From assembly GCA_964407825.1 (NCBI GenBank), contig CAYOXD010000022.1:1-32096 (forward strand): a stretch of DNA of 32,096 nt, in the 5' to 3' direction. Shown here piece after piece: positions 1 through 8,701 of this stretch. The notes beneath the pieces were generated by a model. It did no database searches. It saw only the letters and a program-made list of their open reading frames with translations, and had not been told where the DNA came from. This DNA comes from CAYOXD01 sp964407825. GTDB lineage: Bacteria > Desulfobacterota > Desulfobacteria > Desulfobacterales > JAFDDL01. The translations under genes and the position numbers were made by a program. Each line of letters starts with the position of its first letter. Position 1 is the stretch's first letter.

Positions 1-178
1 TAAATTTTTCGCGCAACGCAGATATCGGGCAAATTGGCCATTTCTGGATGGACACAAACTAACACCGCTACGCAGGCAGAGCGCTGGGGGGGGGCAGATG
101 TCGCCCACTGGTTTTTTCAGAAATGATGCGTTAAATTGGTAACGAGAACAGTGCATCGGAGAAACCGGCGTTGGAAAC

Positions 179-185
179 GGAGGTG
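179..185 (+). promoter_or_regulatory. Ribosome binding site deciding the ald start
   Basis: GGAGGTG lies four bases before the ATG at 189. An upstream in-frame TTG at 171 would add six residues and has no comparable site. With the ATG at 189 the active-site residues take the canonical Ald numbers (Lys75, His96, Asp270), which supports the choice. Confidence 0.8.
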
Positions 186-188
186 TTC

Positions 189-1313
189 ATGCGGATCGGG
201 ATCTTAAAGGAAGTCAAACCGGAAGAATACCGGGTGGCCATGACGCCGGCCGGTGTGGAGGTCATGTGCCATCACGGCCATACGGTCGTGGTGGAAGCCA
301 GCGCCGGGGAATCCAGCGGATTCCAGGATGGCGATTACAAGGCCGGCGGGGCCGAAATCGTCCGATCCGCGAAGGCCATCTACGAAAGCTGCCAGATGCT
401 CATGCACGTCAAAGAGCCCATAGCGTCGGAATACGATCTGATCCAGGAGGACCAGATCGTATTCACCTACCTGCATCTGGCGGCCAATAAGCCGCTGACC
501 CGGGCCCTGATAAAAAGAAAATCGATCAACATCGCCTATGAAACCATTCAAAAGGCGGATGGAAGCCTTCCGCTTTTAACCCCCATGAGCGAGGTGGCTG
601 GCAGAATGGCCATTCAGCAGGGCGCCAAGTATCTGGAAATCACCCGTGGCGGTCGCGGGATTCTCCTCGGGGGCGTCCCCGGGGTGGATGTGGCCACCGT
701 ATTGATCCTTGGCGCCGGCGTGGTGGGCGTCAATGCCGCCAAGATGGCCTGCGGCCTGGGGGCGCGGGTTTTCCTGCTGGATTTGAACCTGGAGCGGTTG
801 AGATATTTGAGTGACGTGATGCCGGCCAACTGTTTTCTGCTCATGTCCAGCCCACGGAAGCTTCGAGAGCTGATCCGGCAGGCCGATCTGGTGGTGGGCG
901 CGGTCCTGATCCCGGGAGCAAAGGCGCCCCGGCTGGTGTCCCGGGAAATGGTGAAAACCATGAAAAAGGGCGCCGTCATGGTGGATGTGGCCATCGACCA
1001 GGGCGGATGCTTCGAGACCTCCAAGCCCACCACCCACGGCGACCCCGTCTATCTGGTCAACGGTGTGGTGCATTACTGTGTCAGCAACATGCCCGGCGCC
1101 GTGCCGAAAACCGCCACCTGGGCGCTGTCCAATGCCACCCTTCCCTATGCCGTCGAGATCGCCGACCGGGGATGGATCGACGCCATGAGGGAAAGCGAAG
1201 AGATCAAGCTGGGGGCTAACGTCATCCGGGGAAAGATCACGCACCAACGGGTGGCCGACGCCTTCGGTTTGCCCTATACGCCCGTGGATACGCTGCTCAC
1301 GCAAACACCTTGA
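189..1313 (+). CDS. ald: Alanine dehydrogenase (NAD-dependent)
   Basis: This cytoplasmic enzyme interconverts L-alanine and pyruvate plus ammonia using NAD(H). The protein is 374 residues, the usual family length. The N-terminal substrate domain has the opening MRIGILKE, Lys75 in HVKEP and His96 in YLHLA. The Rossmann domain carries GAGVVG near residues 174-180, followed by Asp270 in AIDQGG. The C-terminal HYCVSNMPGAVPKTAT block is a family signature. The start is the ATG at 189, chosen because of a GGAGGTG site; a TTG at 171 is less likely. No gene lies between the window edge and this start, and I see no convincing promoter in the first 188 bases. The next gene is 167 bases downstream and unrelated, so this is probably a single-gene unit. 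All catalytic positions are intact. Confidence 0.96.
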   Translation: MRIGILKEVKPEEYRVAMTPAGVEVMCHHGHTVVVEASAGESSGFQDGDYKAGGAEIVRSAKAIYESCQMLMHVKEPIASEYDLIQEDQIVFTYLHLAANKPLTRALIKRKSINIAYETIQKADGSLPLLTPMSEVAGRMAIQQGAKYLEITRGGRGILLGGVPGVDVATVLILGAGVVGVNAAKMACGLGARVFLLDLNLERLRYLSDVMPANCFLLMSSPRKLRELIRQADLVVGAVLIPGAKAPRLVSREMVKTMKKGAVMVDVAIDQGGCFETSKPTTHGDPVYLVNGVVHYCVSNMPGAVPKTATWALSNATLPYAVEIADRGWIDAMRESEEIKLGANVIRGKITHQRVADAFGLPYTPVDTLLTQTP

Positions 1314-1378
1314 GTCTGCATGCGGCATCGTTTCATCGGTGTGGTTTGACATTTACGACGAACTGTGACAACATTTCC

Positions 1379-1395
1379 AACGATTTTAGATCGTT
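1379..1395 (+). terminator. Weak hairpin after ald, possible terminator
   Basis: AACGAT, a five-base loop and ATCGTT form a perfect but AT-rich 6-bp stem, followed by TTAATT. It sits 66 bases after the ald stop. The weak stem and short T run make it a poor intrinsic terminator, and it could equally be an operator for the downstream regulator gene. Confidence 0.25.
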
Positions 1396-1480
1396 TTAAT
1401 TCTGTGAATTTTGGACGAATGCTGCAGGAGGCATCCCCGAAGACCAAGCCTTTTGCTTTGCAGAGGGCCCTTTCCCAGAC

Positions 1481-2836
1481 ATGAACAATCCCCGCCGCAT
1501 TCTAATCGTGGATGACAGCCTCGCCATGCGGGGCGCCCTGGTTAAAACCCTGAGAAACGATCACCTGATTATCGAACAGGCCGAGAACGGCCTCGAGGGA
1601 TTCGAAAAGGTCAGGCAGCTGCATTTCGACCTCATCATTACAGATGTCGATATGCCCGGAATGGATGGTTTTACCTTCTGCAAGGTGCTCAGGGAAAAGG
1701 AGTTGCTCAACACCATCCCGGTGATCATTCTCAGCTCCCACGACAAGGAATCCGATATCGAACGCGGCTTCCAGGTGGGCGCATCCGCCTATCTGTCCAA
1801 AACCGATGCCAAGGCTCACCTGCCGGCGCTGGTGGAAAGGCTCCTCAAACACTCCTCCCTGATACAAGATCGCCTGATCATGGTGGTGGACGACTCCCCT
1901 GTCATCCTCGATATCATCACCAAGGGACTCATCAAAGAGGGCTTCCAGGTCTTCCCGTCACCCAGCGGCCGGGCAGCCCTTGAGGCCCTGGAACGCATGC
2001 AGCCCGATCTGATCATCAGCGACCTGGACATGCCGGAGATGGACGGGATCTCATTCTGCCAGACGGTTCATAAGCGGCCCCCCCTGACCACTGTCCCTTT
2101 CATCACCATGGGCACCGAAAGTGACCGCGGGAAAATGCGCCAGGTCCTGCAGAGCGGTGCCTCCACTTACATTCTCAAGCCATTCAATATCGACCAATTG
2201 GTCATTACCGTAGAGAAACTGCTCTCGGATCATTTCCTGCTCCTGCTGAAGGATCGTGAACGCCTTGAAACGGAACAGCGCCTCATGCTGGCCAGCATTG
2301 CGAGTTTGGTGGAAGCCCTGGAGGCTCGGGATCCCTATACACGGGGCCATTCGGAGGCAGTGAGCAATATGGTTACCAGGATCGCCGAAAAGCTGGGGGT
2401 GCCCGAAAAGCAGGTCAGGGACATTTCCATCGCGGCCAGGCTCCATGATCTGGGCAAGATCGGCGTCCGGGACGACATATTGCTCAAACCAGGGGCCTTG
2501 ACAGATGAAGAGTTCGCCATCATCCGGGAGCATCCCGTCATCGGCGCCAAGATACTCGATCCGATCCCCAGCCTGAAGAAGATGATTCCCCTGGTGCTCA
2601 GTCATCATGAGCGCTATGACGGAAAGGGGTATCCCGAAGGACTCAAGGGGGATCAAATCCCCTTCTGGGCACGAATGACCGCTGTTACCGATACCTACCA
2701 CGCCCTGACCAGTGATCGGCCCTATCGAAAGGGAATGCCCCAGTCCAGAGCAATCCAGATCATCACCGATGCCAAAGGCTCCCAGTTGTGTCCCAAGTGT
2801 GTAGATCTGTTCTTGCAATGGATTGATGATCTTTGA
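1481..2836 (+). CDS. Response regulator REC-REC-HD-GYP, c-di-GMP phosphodiesterase
   Basis: The protein has 451 residues. Two receiver domains come first (about 7-120 and 131-245). Both keep the phospho-acceptor aspartate (TDVDMPGMDG and SDLDMPEMDG) and the conserved lysine (SKTDA and LKPFN). After a helical linker, an HD-GYP domain (about 275-445) has the metal-binding pair His322-Asp323 in HDLGK, then SHHERYDGKGYPEGL. HD-GYP domains with these residues hydrolyse cyclic di-GMP, so the protein probably lowers c-di-GMP when phosphorylated. No sensor kinase is adjacent, so the partner is unknown; the hybrid kinase at 14512 is too far away to assign. The ribosome site before the ATG is weak (CAGAG). 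The tandem receivers could integrate two phosphorelays. The family call is firm, but the signal and the controlled process are not visible. Confidence 0.92.
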   Translation: MNNPRRILIVDDSLAMRGALVKTLRNDHLIIEQAENGLEGFEKVRQLHFDLIITDVDMPGMDGFTFCKVLREKELLNTIPVIILSSHDKESDIERGFQVGASAYLSKTDAKAHLPALVERLLKHSSLIQDRLIMVVDDSPVILDIITKGLIKEGFQVFPSPSGRAALEALERMQPDLIISDLDMPEMDGISFCQTVHKRPPLTTVPFITMGTESDRGKMRQVLQSGASTYILKPFNIDQLVITVEKLLSDHFLLLLKDRERLETEQRLMLASIASLVEALEARDPYTRGHSEAVSNMVTRIAEKLGVPEKQVRDISIAARLHDLGKIGVRDDILLKPGALTDEEFAIIREHPVIGAKILDPIPSLKKMIPLVLSHHERYDGKGYPEGLKGDQIPFWARMTAVTDTYHALTSDRPYRKGMPQSRAIQIITDAKGSQLCPKCVDLFLQWIDDL

Positions 2837-2922
2837 ACGGTGAACGCTGAGAGATGCAAGGCCGGGGTAAACTGCGGGGGGCTGATTGCGGGATCGCTGG
2901 GCGCTCGGGCTGTATTTCCTCC

Positions 2923-2950
2923 TTGATTTGTTACCGTATTCCAGTATAGT
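2923..2950 (+). promoter_or_regulatory. Candidate sigma-70 promoter for sahH
   Basis: TTGATT (4 of 6 consensus matches) is separated by 16 bases from TATAGT (5 of 6), about 80 bases before the sahH ATG. The candidate was picked by eye. Confidence 0.45.
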
Positions 2951-3031
2951 CAGCCTGCTCAGGGTTTTTACGCAAAAATGTGCCTGAAATCCATCACCCA
3001 TCATCATACCTATACCTGAGGACGAAACCGA

Positions 3032-4474
3032 ATGTTAGAAACGCGACAGTCAGAAATTCACCTCCCGGATTACACCGGGCTTCCACACAAGGTAGCGGAC
3101 ATGGGCCAGACGGATTTCGGCCGCAAGGAAATCCTGATCGCGGAAAGCGAAATGCCCGGTCTCATGGCCATCAGGGAAAAATACGGCAGTAAGCGGCCCC
3201 TAGCCGGTTCACGCATCTCCGGTTCCCTTCACATGACCATTCAAACGGCGGTCCTGATCGAAACCCTGAAGGCCCTGGGCGCGGACGTGCGCTGGGCCTC
3301 ATGCAACATCTTCTCGACCCAGGATCATGCCGCCGCCGCCATCGCCGCCTCCGGCACCCCCGTTTTCGCCTGGAAGGGCGAAAGCCTCGGGGAATACTGG
3401 GAGTGCACCCTGCAGGCGCTTTCCTTTCCGGGCGACAAGGGCCCGAATCTGATCGTGGATGACGGCGGAGATGCCACCCTGCTGATTCATCGGGGGTTTC
3501 AGGCGGAAAATACCCCATCCCTTCTGGACGAACCGACGGACAACCAGGAGCTGGCCATTATCAACGCCGTTCTGAAACGCCAGCTGGACAGGGATCCGCA
3601 GTTCTGGCACGACCGGGTACCGGAGATCCGGGGCGTCTCCGAGGAGACCACCACCGGCGTCAACCGGCTCTATCAGATGATGGAAAACGGGACGCTCCTC
3701 TTTCCGGCCATCAATGTCAACGATTCGGTCACCAAGTCCAAGTTCGACAACCTCTATGGATGCAGGGAATCCCTGGCGGACGGCATCAAGCGGGCAACGG
3801 ACGTCATGGTTGCCGGCAAGGTGGTATGCGTGTGCGGGTATGGGGACGTGGGAAAGGGGTGCGCCCAGTCCATGCACGGATTCGGCGCCAGGGTTCTGGT
3901 GACCGAAATCGATCCGATCTGCGCGCTTCAGGCCGCCATGGCGGGCTTCGAAGTGACGACCTTAGAGGATGCGCTCGCTGAAGCCACCATCTTCGTGACA
4001 GCCACCGGCAACTGCAACGTCATCCGCGTCGAGCACATGGCGGGGATGAAGGACCAGTCCATCGTTTGCAATATCGGCCACTTTGACAATGAAATCGATG
4101 TCAGGGGTCTGGAGTCCTTTCCGGGGATCCAAAAGGAAAACATCAAACCCCAGGTGGATCGCTACCTCTTCCCGGACGGCCGCAGCCTCTATCTGCTGGC
4201 AGAGGGGCGCCTTGTGAACCTGGGGTGTGCCACGGGGCATCCCTCCTTCGTCATGTCCAACTCCTTCACGAACCAGGTACTCGCCCAGATGGACCTGTGG
4301 CAGACCCCCAGAGAGCCCGGCGTCTCGACGCTTCCGAAAAAGTTGGACGAAGAGGTGGCCCGGTTGCATCTGGGGAAGCTGGGGGTGAAGCTCACACGCC
4401 TATCGAAGGACCAGGCCCAGTACATCGGAGTCTCCATCGAGGGGCCCTTCAAGTCCGATCATTACCGATATTGA
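3032..4474 (+). CDS. sahH: Adenosylhomocysteinase
   Basis: SahH hydrolyses S-adenosylhomocysteine to adenosine and homocysteine in the cytosol, clearing the product inhibitor of SAM-dependent methyltransferases. The protein has 480 residues, the long bacterial form with the extra segment of about 40 residues between the substrate-binding motifs. Visible family marks are SGSLHMTIQTAVLIE, the FSTQDHAAAAIA block, VDDGGDATLLIHRG, NVNDSVTKSKFDN with the catalytic Lys/Asp, the NAD-binding CGYGDVGKGCA near residue 268, and the typical tail GPFKSDHYRY. A GAGGA site lies about 10 bases before the ATG. A candidate promoter lies upstream. I looked for an SAH riboswitch in the leader and could not support one. 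No methionine-cycle gene is adjacent. Confidence 0.97.
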   Translation: MLETRQSEIHLPDYTGLPHKVADMGQTDFGRKEILIAESEMPGLMAIREKYGSKRPLAGSRISGSLHMTIQTAVLIETLKALGADVRWASCNIFSTQDHAAAAIAASGTPVFAWKGESLGEYWECTLQALSFPGDKGPNLIVDDGGDATLLIHRGFQAENTPSLLDEPTDNQELAIINAVLKRQLDRDPQFWHDRVPEIRGVSEETTTGVNRLYQMMENGTLLFPAINVNDSVTKSKFDNLYGCRESLADGIKRATDVMVAGKVVCVCGYGDVGKGCAQSMHGFGARVLVTEIDPICALQAAMAGFEVTTLEDALAEATIFVTATGNCNVIRVEHMAGMKDQSIVCNIGHFDNEIDVRGLESFPGIQKENIKPQVDRYLFPDGRSLYLLAEGRLVNLGCATGHPSFVMSNSFTNQVLAQMDLWQTPREPGVSTLPKKLDEEVARLHLGKLGVKLTRLSKDQAQYIGVSIEGPFKSDHYRY

Positions 4475-4573
4475 TCTTTCCACCGGACCGCCCGGCCGCG
4501 GTGCCGGCGGAGGCTGCCCCATGGGAAAGGCACGGCGTTATGGGAACCGAGGAGAACTGAAGAGGAGTGATGC

Positions 4574-5071
4574 ATGAATACAGAAATGAGCGCCGAATCC
4601 CGGGACACCCCCAAGCTCATTTCCCAATTTATCGCCAACATTCCCATGTTTGACGATTTGAGCATCGCGGAGCTGGAGTTGCTGGCGGAGCGGATGAATC
4701 TGGTTCATCTATCCCCGGGGGAGACGCTTTTCGACGAATGGGAGATGGGGCATTTCGTCTGCTTTGTGGAAAGTGGAACCGTGCAAATGTTGAAAAAATC
4801 CGCGCCTGACGAGTATGCGGTCATCGCCTCCCTGGGGAGGGGGAGATCCGTGGGTGAGATGTCCATCATTGACAACATCCCGCGCTCCGCCACCTTGAAA
4901 GCCCTCACGTCCGCGAGAATTGTCACCTTTTCAAGATCGAGCTTCGAAGGTATCCTGGTGACCCATCCCGGTGTTGGCATCAAGCTGTTAAAGGGAATGG
5001 TCCGACTGCTGGGTCACAATCTCAGGAAAACCTCCAGCCGGGTCAGCGACTATATGCTGCCCATGGGATGA
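4574..5071 (+). CDS. Stand-alone cyclic nucleotide-binding (Crp-type) domain protein
   Basis: The protein has 165 residues and consists of a single cNMP-binding beta-barrel (about 20-140). It has no DNA-binding helix-turn-helix and no channel or kinase domain. The phosphate-binding cassette GEMSIIDNIPRSATLKA matches the Crp/PKA consensus, with the conserved Gly-Glu and the Arg-Ser-Ala-Thr that contacts the cyclic phosphate. Binding of cAMP or cGMP is therefore plausible, though many Crp-family barrels bind other ligands. The start has a GAGGAG site six bases before the ATG. The gene is 99 bases after sahH and could be co-transcribed with it. Without an output domain it probably acts by protein-protein contact; the partner is unknown. 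Confidence 0.85.
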   Translation: MNTEMSAESRDTPKLISQFIANIPMFDDLSIAELELLAERMNLVHLSPGETLFDEWEMGHFVCFVESGTVQMLKKSAPDEYAVIASLGRGRSVGEMSIIDNIPRSATLKALTSARIVTFSRSSFEGILVTHPGVGIKLLKGMVRLLGHNLRKTSSRVSDYMLPMG

Positions 5072-5192
5072 TGAGCCAAGGGCTCTGGGCCGCTCGGAAG
5101 TGCATTTTGGCGGAACAGGGGAGCCACGAGGTGCGCCCCGGCGCCAACCAGCCGGGTGATTCACCGGGTATTGCCAAAGACTATGGGTTTTG

Positions 5193-5201
5193 AGGGAGGG
5201 G
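5193..5201 (+). promoter_or_regulatory. Ribosome binding site implying a TTG start
   Basis: AGGGAGGGG ends three bases before the TTG at 5205. A TTG at 5190 would place this site inside the coding region, so 5205 is the better start for the protease gene. No in-frame ATG lies nearby. Confidence 0.65.
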
Positions 5202-5204
5202 CGG

Positions 5205-6452
5205 TTGAACTTCATTGCGTTTATCATTCTGACGACGCTCCTTGTGGAGTATGGACTGAACCTCTATGCCGACCGACTGAATCTGGGCCGCCTGAAAAAG
5301 GATCCCCCGCCTTCCCTTACCGGCCTCTATGCGCCGGAAACCTACGCCCGGTCCCAGGACTATCTCAGGAGCACCACCCACTTCGAATGGATCCACAGCA
5401 GCGTCAATCTGATCCTGCTGATAGGCTTCTGGTTTGCGGGCGGCTTCGGGTTCCTCGACGGATGGATCCGGGCGCGACATCTATCGCCGACCCTCGCGGG
5501 GCTCCTCTTCATCGCTGTTCTGGCCCTGTTGAAGGCACTGGCCAATCTGCCCTTCAGCGCCTATGCCACCTTTGTCATTGAGGAAAAATTCGGCTTCAAC
5601 AAAACCTCGGGGGTGACCTTCCTCATGGACCGGGTCAAGGCGTTCCTTCTGGCCCCTGTCATCGGAGGCCCGCTGCTGGCCGGGATTTTGCTCTTTTTCG
5701 AATTTGCAGGGGCGGCCGCCTGGCTTTACTGCTGGGCCGCCGTGGCGCTCTTCCTGCTGCTACTTCAATACGTGGCGCCCGCCTGGATCATGCCCCTTTT
5801 CAACCGTTTCTCGCCCATCGAGCCCGGAGAACTCAAGACGGCTATTCTCTCCTATGCCAGTGACATCGGTTTTCCCCTTCAAAACGTGTTCGTGATGGAC
5901 GGATCCAAGAGAAGCGGCAAATCCAATGCCTTTTTCACGGGCTTTGGACGCCACCGCCGCATCGTTCTGTTCGACACCCTGATCCAGCAGACCTCGGTGA
6001 GGGAGCTGGTGGGGGTGCTGGCCCATGAAATGGGGCACTTCAAAAAGCATCATATCACCATCTCGCTTTTCATCGGGATTGTACACATGGGCGTTCTTTT
6101 TTTCCTTCTCTCCCTTTTCATCTCTTATCGCGGACTTTTCGATGCCTTCTTCGTGTCCCAGCCCAGCACCTATGCGGGGCTCGTGTTTTTCAGCCTGCTC
6201 TACACGCCGGTGGAGCTTTTTCTGGGCATTTTCATCCAGATGTTTTCCCGTCGAAATGAATTTGTCGCGGATCAGTTCGCCGCCGAGACCACCCGGGATC
6301 CCGAGGCCCTGGCAAGTGCACTGAAAAAACTCGCCGCCGGAAATCTCTCGAATTTGAGTCCCCATCCCTTTTACGTATTTTTAAACGACTCCCACCCGCC
6401 GCTGGAAAGCCGCCTGGAGGCCCTGGCGGTGTTGCCCGCAGGCGGATCATAG
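5205..6452 (+). CDS. M48 family membrane metallopeptidase (Ste24/CAAX prenyl protease type)
   Basis: This is an integral membrane zinc protease of 415 residues. The sequence shows an N-terminal hydrophobic helix, several further membrane segments, and the zinc site HEMGH with His274, Glu275 and His278. The third ligand is Glu352 in NEFVADQFA. The NRFSPIEPGELK and FGFNKTSG stretches are typical of the Ste24-like branch, in contrast to the shorter HtpX and the lipoprotein-like BepA. Bacterial members are thought to take part in membrane or envelope protein quality control; the substrate here is unknown. The start is the TTG at 5205, chosen from the ribosome site. It is 28 bases upstream of the lipoprotein gene on the same strand, so the two may share a transcript and an envelope role. 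Confidence 0.92.
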   Translation: MNFIAFIILTTLLVEYGLNLYADRLNLGRLKKDPPPSLTGLYAPETYARSQDYLRSTTHFEWIHSSVNLILLIGFWFAGGFGFLDGWIRARHLSPTLAGLLFIAVLALLKALANLPFSAYATFVIEEKFGFNKTSGVTFLMDRVKAFLLAPVIGGPLLAGILLFFEFAGAAAWLYCWAAVALFLLLLQYVAPAWIMPLFNRFSPIEPGELKTAILSYASDIGFPLQNVFVMDGSKRSGKSNAFFTGFGRHRRIVLFDTLIQQTSVRELVGVLAHEMGHFKKHHITISLFIGIVHMGVLFFLLSLFISYRGLFDAFFVSQPSTYAGLVFFSLLYTPVELFLGIFIQMFSRRNEFVADQFAAETTRDPEALASALKKLAAGNLSNLSPHPFYVFLNDSHPPLESRLEALAVLPAGGS

Positions 6453-6480
6453 GGGAAACCAGGAAAGCCCGGAGATCGGT

Positions 6481-8082
6481 ATGCCCCCTCGAACAAAACC
6501 GCTCCTATTGGTCCTTTCCCTGGGCCTCTGTCTGCTGGCGGGTTGCGCCGGCCTGACGCCCATGCCCTCCATGAATAGGTCCCCGGAGCAGCGGGACTGT
6601 GCCGTCTTTCTGGATCGTCTGGAGCGCTGCGTGCTGGAAAGCGGTGTAAACGATGCGGCAACGGTCCGGGTGCGCGGCTTTCCCTATCTTCGCGTCGATC
6701 GCTTCCTCTGCGCCCTTGTCCGGCGGATCTCCGAAGAAGATGCCTTTGGGGACTGGCTGGCTCTGGCGGGGAAAAAGGCTCGTTCGGCCCAAAAAAAGGA
6801 GATCATGAATCTGCCGGAGGAAGCGCTCCGACGTCTGGGATCCGTGTCTCACCTGCCCCCGCCGTGGACACGGACCGCCCTCATGGCCCGGGCTCTTGCC
6901 TGCGACGCTCAGTTGCTGGCCCATGACCGGAGGCAGCGCGGCTTCAGGGAAGCGGTGATCGAAGCGGCGAAGGTCCCGCCTGAATATGAGCTGGGCCTTC
7001 GAATCGCCGGCCTCTATCCCCTGACGTCCCTTCCGGTGGCCTATCTGACCCATAGAGCCCAGCGGAGCTTTCAACGGTGGTTCGACACCCCCGCCCGGGC
7101 GCTTCCAGTGAGGGGACACCTTGTGTCCTATACCCCCCCCCCTCACGGAAAACTCGATGTTCGCCGGCTGCTTTGTTCGGCTCCTGAAGATGTGTTCGGC
7201 ATTGCCCGCCTCGACCACCAGGACACCCTGCGCCTGGTGGAGGCCTTTGCCCCCCGACTGGTGCAGGATACCACCGGCACCTGGGATGTTCCGGGCAGGC
7301 TGTGGTGGAAGGGATCGAGCGTGGCGGTGGATTCACAAAGGCCCACCGTCTACTATTACCTGTCGCATGCCATCCTGGCACACCGGCCGGTGGTTCAACT
7401 CAACTACGTGGTCTGGTATAGCGCGCGCGTGGGGCCCGAAGCCCCCTGGATGGAGCGGGGACACATGGACGGCCTGACAATCCGGGTCACCCTGGATCCC
7501 GTGGGAGTCCCCCTGATCGTGGATACCATGAACAACTGCGGGTGCTATCATCTCTTCATCCCGAGAAGGCACCTGGTGAGCGGAAAACGCGATATACCCT
7601 TTGCCGTCGATGCCTTTGTACCGACGGTGCTGCCGGATGCCTACCCGGCCGCCCCCCTTTGCATCCACGTCTGCGCCGGCTGGCACCAGGTTCAGGGGGT
7701 CTCCGCGTCCGTGGGGGAGTCCTTGCCCGTACGCGGCTATACGCTGGTTCCCTACGGTGAGATTGAGTCCCTGCCCAAGGGCAACGGAGGATTTGAGAGT
7801 GTCTTCAACGGGAAGGGAATCATGAAGGGCAGCTGCCGGATAGAACCCTTCATCCTGTTTCCCATGGGCGTGCCCTCGGTGGGGGCCATGCGCCAGAGGG
7901 GGCACCATCCCATCTCCCTCGTGGGCCGGGACTATTTCGACAACCCCCATCTGTTCGAGGACAGCCTGGTCTTCATCGGGCAAAAAAGCCGATCGAGGAA
8001 AGCAATCCCCGGCGAGCTGAATCCTATTCCGGTGCAACCCAGGTGCCCCGGGTCATCTCACCGCTCGATACACCCAGAATAA
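6481..8082 (+). CDS. Uncharacterised lipoprotein, 533 residues
   Basis: I do not recognise this family. The N-terminus is a clear lipoprotein signal: a short basic region, a hydrophobic stretch and the lipobox LLAGC, with Cys22 as the lipid-modified residue. The +2 residue is Ala, so outer-membrane sorting is likely. The rest is soluble, with no further membrane helix. The middle (about 290-370) has an aromatic-rich block (YYYLSHAILAHRP, then VVWYSARVGPEAPW), followed by ERGHMDG and NNCGCYHLF. These clustered His, Asp and Cys residues could bind metal or form a catalytic site, but that is speculation. A GGAG site lies six bases before the ATG. It follows the M48 protease by 28 bases, suggesting co-expression. 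It ends four bases before the convergent TPR gene. Confidence 0.8.
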   Translation: MPPRTKPLLLVLSLGLCLLAGCAGLTPMPSMNRSPEQRDCAVFLDRLERCVLESGVNDAATVRVRGFPYLRVDRFLCALVRRISEEDAFGDWLALAGKKARSAQKKEIMNLPEEALRRLGSVSHLPPPWTRTALMARALACDAQLLAHDRRQRGFREAVIEAAKVPPEYELGLRIAGLYPLTSLPVAYLTHRAQRSFQRWFDTPARALPVRGHLVSYTPPPHGKLDVRRLLCSAPEDVFGIARLDHQDTLRLVEAFAPRLVQDTTGTWDVPGRLWWKGSSVAVDSQRPTVYYYLSHAILAHRPVVQLNYVVWYSARVGPEAPWMERGHMDGLTIRVTLDPVGVPLIVDTMNNCGCYHLFIPRRHLVSGKRDIPFAVDAFVPTVLPDAYPAAPLCIHVCAGWHQVQGVSASVGESLPVRGYTLVPYGEIESLPKGNGGFESVFNGKGIMKGSCRIEPFILFPMGVPSVGAMRQRGHHPISLVGRDYFDNPHLFEDSLVFIGQKSRSRKAIPGELNPIPVQPRCPGSSHRSIHPE

Positions 8083-8086
8083 ATAG

Positions 8087-8671
8087 TTAGTGCATCGCCT
8101 CGATCATATCCTTCACCCGCTGACCGCCCGGAGCGCGGGCATCCGGGTTCAGCTTGAGCAACCGTTCCCACATGGCCTTGGCCTTGTCGGGTTGGTGCAG
8201 GTCATGCAGAAGCACCACACCGGCATCGAAAAGAGAGGCCTCATGCTTCGGATCCACCGCCATGGCCTTCTTGAAGGCATCGAGCGCGCTGTGCGGGTTG
8301 CCGCCCCGGCGGTACATCACCCCCAGATCGGTCCAGACATCGGCATCATCCGGCCGCACCTTCAAGGCAGAGCGATAGGCGTTGATGGCCTTTTCGATCT
8401 GCTTGGAATCGAAATACAGATCCCCCAGCTGGATCCAGGCACTGGCATCCTTCGGATTTTTCATCACCAGCTGTTGGAGCATGGCGATGCGCCCGGTGTC
8501 GGCATGCCCCGGAGGCGGCATCGAACCCGAGCCGGTTGCTCCCGAATTCAGTTTATAAGCGCTGAAGACAACCCCGCCGAGAAAGCCCACGATTAGGCTG
8601 ACGAATGCAATCAGCAGGACGGTTTCCTTTTTGATACCGGACGGTTTCTCCGGCATTGATTCCTTTTTCAT
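8087..8671 (-). CDS. Membrane-anchored tetratricopeptide repeat protein
   Basis: The protein has 194 residues. A short charged N-terminus is followed by one membrane helix (about 17-37, LLIAFVSLIVGFLGGVVFSAY), a Gly/Ser/Pro-rich linker and about three TPR units (about 65-170). The TPRs are recognisable from ASAWIQLGDLYFD, ADVWTDLGVMYRR and EASLFDAGVVLLH. The arrangement resembles the TPR part of CcmH/NrfG-type assembly proteins, but no cytochrome-maturation gene is near, so only a scaffold role is supported. The open frame continues upstream to 10093, but that part is antisense to the YgiQ gene and is not coding. I chose the ATG at 8671, preceded by GAGAG; the ATG at 8656, preceded by AAGGA, is a realistic alternative. 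It diverges from the YgiQ gene and converges with the lipoprotein gene. Confidence 0.85.
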   Translation of the reverse strand: MKKESMPEKPSGIKKETVLLIAFVSLIVGFLGGVVFSAYKLNSGATGSGSMPPPGHADTGRIAMLQQLVMKNPKDASAWIQLGDLYFDSKQIEKAINAYRSALKVRPDDADVWTDLGVMYRRGGNPHSALDAFKKAMAVDPKHEASLFDAGVVLLHDLHQPDKAKAMWERLLKLNPDARAPGGQRVKDMIEAMH

Positions 8672-8701
8672 TAAACGCTCTCTATTGCGGTTCAAAGGTT
8701 T

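Noticed and set aside
171..188. TTG at 171 as the ald start
   Set aside because: The ATG at 189 has the ribosome site and gives canonical active-site numbering.
2837..3031. SAH riboswitch upstream of sahH
   Set aside because: I could not assemble the conserved core and pseudoknot from this leader. A covariance-model search would decide; a significant hit would reverse this.
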